From contig NZ_LT906457.1 of NCBI RefSeq assembly GCF_900186965.1, positions 2,568,501 to 2,632,500 of the forward strand: a stretch of DNA of 64,000 bases, written 5' to 3'. Origin of the DNA: Legionella spiritensis (GTDB lineage: Bacteria > Pseudomonadota > Gammaproteobacteria > Legionellales > Legionellaceae). The notes under the pieces are model-generated. The model made no database searches, had not been told where the DNA came from, and was given only the letters and a program-made list of their open reading frames with translations. Made by a program: the position numbers and the translations under genes. Positions 8,435 to 15,735 of this stretch are shown one piece after another; the stretch's first letter is position 1, and each line of letters starts with the position of its first letter.

Positions 8435-9658
8435 CTAGAAAAATTTGCCCCAAAAGACCTGGATAATAATGAAGAGGATGATAACTACAGGTATCAGCCA
8501 CGACATATACCCCTGATTAATAGGCTTGGCTCCTTTGTTCGCATTCACGTTAAAACTGTCCGTATTGACGGAACTGTAAAACGTGTCGCGATCAACCACA
8601 ATCGCCTGGGGAGGGAGTTGCGGGGACTGCGTATTGATGTTTGACAATTTTTTAACCGCCGTGCCGATAGCCAGAAACTCGATTAAGCCATTGCCTATCT
8701 GATAAACATAGGTTTTGACACCAATCACATCATCCGCGCCTATGCCTTTGGCTTCATCATTGATAATAGCCAGCGCGTTTTCGCGTGCATCGTACAGCAG
8801 GCGGGTTAATTCGTTAATTTCACCACGGACAAAAGACTTGATGACCGATGTAATACCACCCACCAACCCCAGAGAATAAACCGAGGTGCCTAACAGCAGC
8901 CGCAGCGGCGCGTACCCTTTACTGGCCATATTCCACAATTCAACATTGGTCATGTCACTGCTGATAATATCCTCTGGTTTATCGCCAGGGAGTTGCGGGT
9001 TGTGGGAAGCCGTACCTATCATCAGCATTTCATTGACCCCTCCGAACGGTAAAATCGTGGTTCTTATGCCAAGTACCGCATTGGCACCATGCTTTCCGGC
9101 ATGCTCAACAATACGGGTTAAGGCCAGATGACGGGTTTGATTAAAGATATTGGAATATTCCTTAATTTCACCTCGACCCAGCGTTTTCAAACTGCCCAGA
9201 AGGCCTCTTCCCAAACCCATGGAATAAGCCACATTACCAAAAGAAAAACAGATAGGCCTGTAACCCGCGTCCAATTGCGCATACAATTCCTGCCCGTCAT
9301 CCGAGGTGGAAAATTTATTGCCCAAATCCGCCCTGTCCGCGTGAATGGCTGAACCAATGGCCAGAAACTCCACATTCGAGCCATGAAAGACAAGCTGGCT
9401 GGTCACGCCTGTAATCCCCGTCGCCTTGTGGTTGACCGCCTCCTGCAACATCCGTTGATAGGCACTCTCCCGGCCTTCCTCGATCAATCGGGTGACTTGC
9501 TTTAATTCACCGCCCAGCATGGCTTTCAACCCGGAGCCGACACTGCCTACCAAACCAAGCGAATGAACGCTGTTACCGACCACAATATTTCCAGGCGCAT
9601 ACCCTTTTTCAGCAAGACAATAGATTTCATTACCGGATAAACCCGTCGTTACCGTCAT
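8435..9658 (-). CDS. Membrane protein with three tandem YbjQ (DUF74/UPF0145) domains
   Basis: A 407-residue protein made of three repeated domains, at about residues 7-105, 115-220 and 235-335. Each has the pattern GYAP...GNSVYSLGLVG...RGEI..LTRL...A..NGA..VIGV.T......EFLAIGTA of the YbjQ family (in domain 2 the head is altered to GYRPICFSFGNVAYSMGLG). YbjQ proteins are usually single-domain pentamers annotated as putative heavy-metal-binding. A single C-terminal TM helix (YMSWLIPVVIILFIIIQVFW, about 380-400) anchors it. The start has GGGAG upstream. It is 12 bases from the DUF2063 gene and 9 from the LysR gene. Metal binding is a family suggestion, not shown here; no CxxC or His cluster is evident. 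Confidence 0.85.
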   Translation of the reverse strand: MTVTTGLSGNEIYCLAEKGYAPGNIVVGNSVHSLGLVGSVGSGLKAMLGGELKQVTRLIEEGRESAYQRMLQEAVNHKATGITGVTSQLVFHGSNVEFLAIGSAIHADRADLGNKFSTSDDGQELYAQLDAGYRPICFSFGNVAYSMGLGRGLLGSLKTLGRGEIKEYSNIFNQTRHLALTRIVEHAGKHGANAVLGIRTTILPFGGVNEMLMIGTASHNPQLPGDKPEDIISSDMTNVELWNMASKGYAPLRLLLGTSVYSLGLVGGITSVIKSFVRGEINELTRLLYDARENALAIINDEAKGIGADDVIGVKTYVYQIGNGLIEFLAIGTAVKKLSNINTQSPQLPPQAIVVDRDTFYSSVNTDSFNVNANKGAKPINQGYMSWLIPVVIILFIIIQVFWGKFF

Positions 9659-9670
9659 AGCATGCTCCCG

Positions 9671-10444
9671 TTAAAAAATTGCCGTTATCAATCCCGATTG
9701 CATCCATCCCTTGAGAAGCGAGGCCGCACGCAAACCAACGTCCGCTTCATCATGCCATTGACACAACCCTTCGCAAAATTCGCCAAACGTTCTACCGCTT
9801 ATCATGGTGTCCATAGCCCAGGCTTCGTCTTTTTTTAAGAGATAAAAACGATTGAGATAATCCTTACGCCATAACACCCAGGCTTCCTCACATTGATTTT
9901 TTACAGGGTCACAGGGCGCCTGGTTATTGGCCAGCGCCTCCCAAATTGTAACCACGTTCCAGAAAAAATTTATCCGCCTCAGGGTAGAATGAACTTTAAA
10001 ACGCATATCAGCCCAGGATTCGGGTGGAATTTCTGACATTCTGGCCGGATCAAACACGCCATCATCCGCGGAGTCAAACGTCAGTGTCATGTGCCACTCG
10101 AATGTAGCAAGCTCCGCCAGGAAATGAAAGGAACGGTCATAATAGTCCAGTAAAAATGCGGCAAACCGATCCCCAAACCAGCGAATTGAGCGATGGTGCG
10201 AGGGATAAGCCGCAACATAGGCTAATCCAACCTGCTGAAACTGCTCATCACCCAAATAATTGTTCAGACAGGGAAAATTACAACCCAATGCTTTCAGCAA
10301 TCTCGATTGATAAGCGTCTCGATAGATATTCAGACGGGTGTCCGAACACACTTTTTTCGTGTCAACAACCATGTCCCTGACGGCCGATGGCTCGCTGGTC
10401 AAATAACTCTGAAAACCGGTTTGTAACCGATAGAGATCCATCAT
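9671..10444 (-). CDS. DUF2063 protein, BufC/HvfC-like partner of DUF692 enzyme
   Basis: 257 residues with the N-terminal DUF2063 domain (putative DNA-binding fold in Pfam, RRE-like in recent work): LQTGFQSYLTSE, then RLNIYRDAYQSRLLKAL and YVAAYPSHHRSIRWFGDRF. In bufferin and methanobactin-type systems, DUF2063 proteins deliver the precursor peptide to the DUF692 oxidase. The ATG at 10444 overlaps the TGA of the upstream DUF692 gene (ATGA), so translation is probably coupled and the products probably form a complex. No precursor peptide gene is visible between or beside them. Confidence 0.88.
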   Translation of the reverse strand: MMDLYRLQTGFQSYLTSEPSAVRDMVVDTKKVCSDTRLNIYRDAYQSRLLKALGCNFPCLNNYLGDEQFQQVGLAYVAAYPSHHRSIRWFGDRFAAFLLDYYDRSFHFLAELATFEWHMTLTFDSADDGVFDPARMSEIPPESWADMRFKVHSTLRRINFFWNVVTIWEALANNQAPCDPVKNQCEEAWVLWRKDYLNRFYLLKKDEAWAMDTMISGRTFGEFCEGLCQWHDEADVGLRAASLLKGWMQSGLITAIF

Positions 10445-11304
10445 AACGGCAACCCTTCACCAAGGGCTTGCTCCGCAACCTCTTTCGCATACTCAAGTTC
10501 GGTTAACAACTCGGATAAGGGAGGGATATTATCATCGCGCTCTATCATAGTAGAGACCGGACCGAACCGTTGGATAGCTTTTGCATACAAATCCCACACG
10601 TCGGAAATAACAGGCGCGTCATGGGTGTCAATAATATAATGTCCGTGATTGGAGTGTCCGGCCAGATGAATCTGGGCGACACGGTTTGCCGGCATGGCGT
10701 TAATGTAATCCATTGGGTTAAAATCATGGTTTACGGAACTGACATAGATGTTATTGACGTCCAGTAAAATATAGCAGTCCGCCCGCTTCGCAATGTCCGC
10801 AATAAACTGCCATTCCGTCCTGTCCGATTGACGGAAACTCAGATAACTTGACACGTTTTCTATGAGAATTCGACGCCCGAGATACTCCTGAACCTGTACA
10901 ATGCGTGACACAACATGATTGATGGCCTCCTGCGTGTAAGGCAATGGCAATAGATCATGCATATTCAACCCATCCACGCCGGTCCAGCATAAATGATCGG
11001 AAATCCAGACGGGTTCAATACGTGCCGCCAGTGCCTTCAATTGCTTGAGATACTCCAAATCCAGCGGATCAGAGCTTCCGATTGAAAGCGATACGCCGTG
11101 CATAACCATCGGATAATGTTCACGGATTTTATGCAGGTAATATAACGGCTTGCCGCCCGCAACCAGATAATTTTCCGTAATGATTTCAAACCATTGTACG
11201 GATGGCTTGTCATTTAGAACAGCGTCGTAGTGTTCGGTACGCAATCCCAGACCGAAACCAAGATAGGGAAGTTTTTTCGGGTTTTTCTTTTGATTAACGG
11301 TCAT
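10441..11304 (-). CDS. DUF692 (UPF0276) iron-dependent oxidase-like TIM-barrel protein, BufB/MbnB family
   Basis: A DUF692 protein. Relatives (MbnB, BufB, TglH) are multinuclear iron enzymes that modify cysteines in ribosomal peptides, giving thioamide/oxazolone or thiooxazole groups that bind copper. The barrel's metal-binding positions are visible: MHGVSLSIG, SDHLCW, ENVSSY, DVNNIYVS, HLAGHSN, DTHDAP and ERDDNIP. ATG 11304 (MTVNQKKNPKK) gives the usual N-terminus just before LPYLGFGLGLR. The frame stays open to 11418, and that extension would contain three Cys, but it lacks a clear ribosome site and is AT-rich. It is the first gene of a four-gene operon. Confidence 0.9.
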   Translation of the reverse strand: MTVNQKKNPKKLPYLGFGLGLRTEHYDAVLNDKPSVQWFEIITENYLVAGGKPLYYLHKIREHYPMVMHGVSLSIGSSDPLDLEYLKQLKALAARIEPVWISDHLCWTGVDGLNMHDLLPLPYTQEAINHVVSRIVQVQEYLGRRILIENVSSYLSFRQSDRTEWQFIADIAKRADCYILLDVNNIYVSSVNHDFNPMDYINAMPANRVAQIHLAGHSNHGHYIIDTHDAPVISDVWDLYAKAIQRFGPVSTMIERDDNIPPLSELLTELEYAKEVAEQALGEGLPL

Positions 11305-11513
11305 TTGTTTCAGATAAAATCCCAAATATCCAGGGCAGCCACTGAATTGAGTGTAGAAGCGATAACAAAAGCTGTCAATGTCAATTCGGCAATATAAAAA
11401 AGCATTATAAAACAGCAATATTCATTTGATTTTGAATAAGACGAACAGCCCCGACAAATGCTATAATTCATTTAATTTACAGAAATATGGCATTATACTC
11501 AGGTTATGTGAAG

Positions 11514-11653
11514 ACATGTTCCTTGCACCATTTTGTTGTAAAAGAGCAGACGTTTTCCCGCATTACGGCTTTGCCTTCATGACGGGCTACATGTTTTTTG
11601 TAAAAAAGCAGTAGCCCGTAAGGAGGCCTCTGGCCGTATTGCGGGTTTCATGT
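11514..11653. repeat. Dispersed inverted-repeat element, copy B (long form)
   Basis: Starts near ATGTTCCTTGCACCATTTTG, followed by the arm CCCGCATTACGGCTTTGCC (about 11559-11577), a short loop, then TAGCCCGTAAGGAGGCC (11613-11630) and GTATTGCGGG. The first 40 bases are shared with copy C at 14825, so the repeat unit is longer than its two arms. It occupies most of the gap between the DUF692 operon and the binding-protein gene; the rest of 11305-11759 is AT-rich and shows no gene. Confidence 0.85.
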
Positions 11654-11759
11654 CCTAATGCTGTACCAGGAGAAACGGTAGTCGCCTCGTTTTTACGAGG
11701 TAATAAATTTTGCTCACGTAACCTAATTGGATTAACAGGCATTTTCAGGAAAAACGGAT

Positions 11760-12620
11760 ATGTTTCGTAAAGGATTACTTCTGTTGTTATGCTTATTAAG
11801 CTTTAACAGTTTCTCGTCCAATAATGGGGATCTCCTGAAAATAGGTATTCTTTATTTTAATCCGCCATTTGCAGAAGTCGTAGGGAGCAATACCCCGATA
11901 GCCTTTGGTTTCAATGTCGAAATCATCAAAAACATTTGCACAATTATAAACAAGCAATGTGAATTAGTCCCCATGCGCTTTGACAAGTTGTTGCAGGCCT
12001 TGGATAACAACCGGATTGACGCCATGATTGTCGGCATCAGCCTCATGCCGGAACGTCCCGAAAATTATTTATTCAGCTACCCTTATTTTATCAGTGAAGC
12101 GGTATTTTTTACCTTACGCAGCAATCAATTGACAGACTTGAATAACCAGACTATCGGAATAGTGAAAAATACCCTTTTTCCATTAAGCGATCGCTACGAT
12201 CTGGTTTTCAAAACAAGGAAAGAGAAAAAATACCTGAATCATAAAGACGAATTGCGTTTCAAATTTTACAATAACCTTCCCGAATTGCTAATGGCCTTGA
12301 ACACTCACCAGGTGAATGCTGTTGTTCTTGATGCGGGAGCGGCTTCATACTGGATTAACCTGTCCAGCCGGCAATACGTACAAATAGGTCCGGTCGTGGC
12401 GCGAAAAAGCGGGTTACGCATTATGACCACCAAAAACCATGTGCAACTCATTAGCCGGATTAACAATGCCCTGCTGGAAATGGAAAAAGACCGGACATTA
12501 TTGGATATTTACAGACAATATTGGGGAGCACTCACTCCCAGCACCCATGTTCAAGGTTATCTGATAAGGCAATCGCCTCATAAATATCAATTCATCATAC
12601 CCGGTGCCTTTAATGATTAG
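11760..12620 (+). CDS. Periplasmic amino-acid-type solute-binding protein (SBP family 3)
   Basis: A 286-residue secreted binding protein. The signal peptide MFRKGLLLLLCLLSFNSFSS is followed by the start of the SBP_bac_3 fold (LKIGILYFNPPFAEV, then GFNVEIIKNICTII). DAMIVGISLMPERPENYLFSYPY is the typical hinge-region motif of polar amino-acid receptors such as ArtJ/GlnH. AGGAAAAACGGAT precedes the ATG. No ABC permease or ATPase gene adjoins, so it either serves a transporter encoded elsewhere or works as a free receptor. The ligand cannot be read; Arg or a similar residue would be usual for the family. Confidence 0.85.
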   Translation: MFRKGLLLLLCLLSFNSFSSNNGDLLKIGILYFNPPFAEVVGSNTPIAFGFNVEIIKNICTIINKQCELVPMRFDKLLQALDNNRIDAMIVGISLMPERPENYLFSYPYFISEAVFFTLRSNQLTDLNNQTIGIVKNTLFPLSDRYDLVFKTRKEKKYLNHKDELRFKFYNNLPELLMALNTHQVNAVVLDAGAASYWINLSSRQYVQIGPVVARKSGLRIMTTKNHVQLISRINNALLEMEKDRTLLDIYRQYWGALTPSTHVQGYLIRQSPHKYQFIIPGAFND

Positions 12621-12770
12621 AACACGTCCCGGTTTCCGTGAACAAGCTTTTCCTTAATAGTAACTCCCCACCCCGTCATCCCGAGCGTAGCGAGGGATCT
12701 CCTTTCAGGCGGCACATAATAATATAAAAAATCATTGAAAATCAAGTTATTATGATCAAATGGGTGCTGA

Positions 12771-12811
12771 GGACTTTGCTCGCATCAGGAAGCTAAGACA
12801 GCATAAAGTCC
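12771..12811 (+). other. Hairpin in the leader of the GIY-YIG gene
   Basis: GGACTTTGCT (12771-12780) can pair with AGCATAAAGTCC (12800-12811), with a two-base bulge, across a loop of 19 bases. It sits 22 bases ahead of the start codon at 12833, inside the inverted-repeat element. A regulatory or structural RNA role is a guess based on position alone. Confidence 0.5.
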
Positions 12812-12832
12812 ACCTGAACAGGGAATAAAAAC

Positions 12833-13123
12833 ATGCAAACAGAATCCTACGTTTACCTTCTGACTAATAAGAACAATAATGTTTTGTATACTGGCATTAC
12901 CAATGATTTAATACGCCGTATCCATGAGCATAAAAACAAACTTGTTGCTGGATTCACCAAAAAATACAATGTAGACAGGCTGATTTACTATGAAGTCTGC
13001 GGAGATATCGTTGGAGCTATTGAACGAGAAAAACAAATCAAGGGCTGGTCACGAAAAAAGAAGCATGTTTTGATTAATACTTTGAATCCGGAGTGGAATG
13101 ATTTGTATCAATCAATTCTTTAA
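12833..13123 (+). CDS. GIY-YIG domain endonuclease-like protein (UPF0213/YhbQ type)
   Basis: A 96-residue protein that is almost entirely a GIY-YIG nuclease fold: YVYLLTNKNNNVLYTGITND with the first Tyr motif YVYLL and the second YTGIT, then LIRRIHEHKNK with the catalytic Arg, KKYNVDRLIYYE, and AIEREKQIKGWSRKKK with the Glu. All catalytic positions appear intact. Single-domain members such as YhbQ cut or nick branched DNA; the role of this one is unknown. It is the only gene in an element with 63-bp inverted repeats, so it may promote spread of that element. Confidence 0.93.
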   Translation: MQTESYVYLLTNKNNNVLYTGITNDLIRRIHEHKNKLVAGFTKKYNVDRLIYYEVCGDIVGAIEREKQIKGWSRKKKHVLINTLNPEWNDLYQSIL

Positions 13124-13353
13124 AAATTGTGCCACCCGACAGGAGATCCCTCGCTACACTCGGGATGACGGGGTGGGGAGTTACCATTAATAAAATACCA
13201 TCTTATGATTCTAAATTTCTTTGCGGCGACAATGCCGTGCTGTGCTCACTGAGTTGGTGGTTCTTCATTTCGATTGCTCCCTGAAGACAGATTATACATA
13301 ATTATACTGGGGTTTTGTGCACAAAAACTCAGTAAAAACCGGGAAAAAGAAAC

Positions 13354-13842
13354 ATGAATAACACCGCCAATACCAGAACTTACGCATTATTTTATATCAA
13401 ACTGGGCTTTTTATTATTCTTCGCCTGCTGGTTTGCAATAGCGTGCCTGACCAACCTTGTGGATTTGGCCAATGCCATACATTTGACCAACGAATGGGCG
13501 TTTCACTCCGGTAATTTAGCGGCCCTGGCTAAAGTACTCGCCATATATCATACACCAACCTGGTTTTTGTATGCTCTCTTTTGCTCGGATATCATCGTAC
13601 AGGGTACATCCGCCGTATTATTTGCCGTTGCCTCATGGCAATTCGGAATTAACCGGTACCCATGGCCATGGATTAATACCGCATTCGGCATCAGTATGGC
13701 CCTGTGGGCTACATTTCTGGTTATGGAAGAAATCTTCATCGCCTATGCTTTTGAAGCGACTCATATCCGGCTGTTAATTCTGGAAATGGCGGCGCTGCTG
13801 GTAGTGCATGGTTTACCACACCACACCTCGGAAACGCTTTGA
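13354..13842 (+). CDS. Small integral membrane protein of unknown function
   Basis: 162 residues with four likely TM helices (about 12-34, 66-94, 102-124 and 128-150). Nothing in it identifies a function. It is rich in Trp and Phe, and the helices carry few charges apart from Glu and Asp at loop edges. The start follows a weak purine run (GGGAAAAAGAAAC). Upstream, 13191-13353 holds a 14-bp palindrome TTTTGTGCACAAAA (13313-13326) next to a possible -10 (TATACT), which could be an operator. Confidence 0.7.
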   Translation: MNNTANTRTYALFYIKLGFLLFFACWFAIACLTNLVDLANAIHLTNEWAFHSGNLAALAKVLAIYHTPTWFLYALFCSDIIVQGTSAVLFAVASWQFGINRYPWPWINTAFGISMALWATFLVMEEIFIAYAFEATHIRLLILEMAALLVVHGLPHHTSETL

Positions 13843-13968
13843 ATGAGCATCCATTCAAATATCGCCCAAAACAAACTCCTGGTGGGACGCTCTAACTCAT
13901 TTTCGTATTCCAACACCACGGCTTTCGGGTTAAAGTAGGCAGTCCCTATGACTATCAAGGAACCAGGC

Positions 13969-14283
13969 ATGCTGAGACACATCGTTTTAATGCGTTTTAA
14001 AAGTGACATCAGTGAGCAGGAGCTCAATACCGCTTTTGAGAAACTGGGCGATCTTCGAGTACCTATCCCGCAAATCCTCAGTTTCTCTTACGGCCCTTGC
14101 GCCAGTCCGGAAAATTTGCATCAGGGGTTTTTACACGGTTTTACCATGGATTTTACGAATGAGGCGGATCGGGATTTATACCTTGCCCATCCCCAACACC
14201 GGCATGTCGCTGAACAGTTCGTAATCCCGTTGCTGGAAAATGGTTCGCAGTCGATCATCGTTTTTGACTATGTTATTGCCTGA
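13969..14283 (+). CDS. Dabb (stress-responsive A/B barrel) domain protein
   Basis: About 104 residues forming a dimeric ferredoxin-like A/B barrel: MLRHIVLMRFKSDISEQELN at the start, LHQGFLHGFTMDFTNEADRD in the middle, and YLAHPQHRHVAEQFVIPLL near the end. Those three segments match the Dabb signature. The His in the first strand and the HPxH region line the barrel in relatives, but no reaction is assigned. ATG 13969 is chosen over the ATG at 13948 because AAGGAACC lies just before it and the domain begins at MLRHIVL. It is followed by a short perfect hairpin. Confidence 0.85.
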   Translation: MLRHIVLMRFKSDISEQELNTAFEKLGDLRVPIPQILSFSYGPCASPENLHQGFLHGFTMDFTNEADRDLYLAHPQHRHVAEQFVIPLLENGSQSIIVFDYVIA

Positions 14284-14338
14284 CCCTATTGCAAATTGAG
14301 AGAATGGCGTAACGAACGCCGGGCAAACATCATTTAAA

Positions 14339-14376
14339 CCTAGGCTCTGTGAACAAAAATTTTCACAGAGCCTAGG
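14339..14376. repeat. Palindrome made of both ends of the 15.05-kb MITE family
   Basis: CCTAGGCTCTGTGAA (14339-14353) is inverted as TTCACAGAGCCTAGG (14362-14376) around an 8-base loop. The arms are the same as the ends of the element at 15048-15213, so this looks like a minimal copy with its interior lost. As RNA it would form a strong hairpin and could end the Dabb transcript, although only a short T-run is present. Confidence 0.8.
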
Positions 14377-14446
14377 GATAACGTCTTGTTCTTTCATATT
14401 TTTTCAAGACTTATTCGTATTTAACACACTATCAAAGAGGATTTTT

Positions 14447-14824
14447 ATGAAAACAAAACTGGCCGCATACGTATTATTCGGACTTTTTTCTTCTGATATT
14501 CTGGCAGGAAACCTCATCCTGACGTCCATGCCGGATGGACTTCGCCACGGCACTTTTTCCGTTCAAGCCAGTTATGCCATTGATATGTTCCCCGGCAGCC
14601 ACAGCACCTATTCCCATGAGGGGCCGGTTGAAAATGCGCCCGGCTATGATCTGCAAGGCAGTCTGGCCAGCATCAATCAATTCATCAACGATGACATTAA
14701 CAGCCTGTCTTTAACCATTCGCCTGAATTGCGCCAATAACGCGTCGGTCACCTATCGGTTCGGTGATGAAATCGTCAACGCCGAACATGATATTGCCCTG
14801 AACCCGCCCGAACATTGCGGATAG
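14447..14824 (+). CDS. Small secreted protein of unknown function
   Basis: 125 residues: a signal peptide (MKTKLAAYVLFGLFSSDILA, cleaved before GNLILT) and a short mature domain with two late cysteines (LNCANN and PEHCG) that could form a disulphide. No domain is recognised. A strong ribosome site (AGAGGATTTTT) precedes the ATG, and codon use looks ordinary, so the gene is probably real. The stop codon abuts a dispersed repeat, which begins at once. Confidence 0.72.
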   Translation: MKTKLAAYVLFGLFSSDILAGNLILTSMPDGLRHGTFSVQASYAIDMFPGSHSTYSHEGPVENAPGYDLQGSLASINQFINDDINSLSLTIRLNCANNASVTYRFGDEIVNAEHDIALNPPEHCG

Positions 14825-14952
14825 GATGTTCCTTGCATCATTTTTTTCCAAAAGAGCAGCACGTTATCCCGCATTTCGGCTTCACCTTCATGACAGGCTA
14901 CGTGTTTTTTGTAGCCCGTAAGGAGGCCTGCGGCCGTATTGCGGGTTTCATA
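14825..14952. repeat. Dispersed inverted-repeat element, copy C (long form)
   Basis: Begins GATGTTCCTTGCATCATTTT like copy B, continues with the arm TTATCCCGCATTTCGGC (about 14865-14881) and CATGACAGGCTAC, and then the other arm GTAGCCCGTAAGGAGGCC (14911-14928) ending in TATTGCGGG. The segment after it (about 14957-15000) loosely matches a stretch at about 48600-48645, hinting at a second low-copy repeat. Confidence 0.85.
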
Positions 14953-15047
14953 TCCGGGTCTCATCCAAATCACCCACCTTTTTCAGCCTGAACCGGAATA
15001 GTATTTATTGCTGAATTAACCTAGAATAAGTGACATGCAAAAGGATG

Positions 15048-15213
15048 CTAGGCTCTGTGAACCAATTTTTTCGCAAAGCGAAAATGTGGATAATTGAGTG
15101 CCATTATGTCTTTGAATGAGGCGAATAGCTGGCTCTATTTAACGAATTCAAAGACATAATGGCGCCAATTAGCCTCATTTGCAGCTGTGAAAATTTTTGT
15201 TCACAGAGCCTAG
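15048..15213. mobile_element. 166-bp MITE-like element with nested inverted repeats, flanked by CTAG
   Basis: The ends are CTAGGCTCTGTGAAC (15048-15062) and its inverse GTTCACAGAGCCTAG (15199-15213). Inside, GCCATTATGTCTTTGAAT and ATTCAAAGACATAATGGC form a perfect 18-bp inner stem, and AATGAGGC pairs with GCCTCATT. It has no coding capacity. CTAG at both edges fits the YTAR target duplicated by IS5-group elements, but it is also part of the palindrome, so the parent transposon is uncertain. Confidence 0.8.
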
Positions 15214-15256
15214 GGGCATGACAGAAGCATGTCCATAAATTTCGGAGAGAGGACAA

Positions 15257-15697
15257 ATGCAATATCTACACACTATGGTCAGGGTCTCCGACCTTGATAA
15301 ATCGCTGGATTTTTACTGCAACAAGCTGGGTCTTATTGAAATCAAACGTTCCGAACATGAAAAAGGCCGTTATACGCTTATTTTCCTGGCTGCGCCCGAG
15401 GATAAAAAATCGGCGGAAACAACCTCTTCACCCTTGCTGGAACTAACCTACAACTGGGATCCCGAAACCTATGGGGAAGGACGCAATTTCGGACATCTGG
15501 CTTTCCGGGTCGACAATATATACGATACCTGCCAAACACTTCAGGAATCCGGTGTAACCATTAACCGACCGCCCCGTGACGGATATATGGCGTTTGTCCG
15601 CTCACCGGATAATATCTCCATTGAGTTGCTGCAAAAAGGCAAACCCCTGCCCAGCCAGGAACCCTGGTCGTCAGCCCCCAATATTGGACATTGGTAA
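15257..15697 (+). CDS. gloA: Lactoylglutathione lyase (glyoxalase I)
   Basis: Isomerises the methylglyoxal-glutathione hemithioacetal to S-lactoylglutathione in the cytoplasm. The 146-residue protein has the standard paired beta-alpha-beta-beta-beta modules. The metal ligands are His5 in LHTMVRV, the Glu of LELTYNW, the His of FGHLAFRV and the Glu of ISIELLQK. The short length and lack of the extra loops of zinc enzymes fit the nickel-dependent bacterial class. GAGAGGACAA gives a strong ribosome site. An MFS transporter follows after 38 bases and is probably co-transcribed. Confidence 0.94.
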   Translation: MQYLHTMVRVSDLDKSLDFYCNKLGLIEIKRSEHEKGRYTLIFLAAPEDKKSAETTSSPLLELTYNWDPETYGEGRNFGHLAFRVDNIYDTCQTLQESGVTINRPPRDGYMAFVRSPDNISIELLQKGKPLPSQEPWSSAPNIGHW

Positions 15698-15735
15698 ACA
15701 TTATGCCAGCCACAACGGACAGCCTGTAAATCACC

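Larger units (their letters stand above)
12654..13190 (+). mobile_element. GIY-YIG gene cassette bounded by 63-bp inverted repeats
   Basis: Left end 12654-12716 and right end 13128-13190 are inverted copies differing at only 5 of 63 positions. The core is CCCCGTCATCCCGAG[C/T]GTAG. Between them lie a 116-bp leader with a hairpin and the GIY-YIG gene, whose stop codon is 4 bases before the right repeat. TTAATA occurs at the left edge (12654-12659) and again in the same orientation at the right edge (13187-13192), which may be a target duplication, but it merges with the repeat's own symmetry. The structure fits a single-gene mobile or homing element. Confidence 0.75.

Noticed and set aside
11305..11418. 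N-terminal extension of the DUF692 protein with three Cys, as a possible fused precursor peptide
   Set aside because: The extension is AT-rich with no ribosome site, and the family starts near MTVNQKK; the Cys pattern does not match known precursor motifs.
11426..11614. 62-residue plus-strand ORF
   Set aside because: Its second half lies in the dispersed repeat (copy B) and there is no start signal or recognisable domain.
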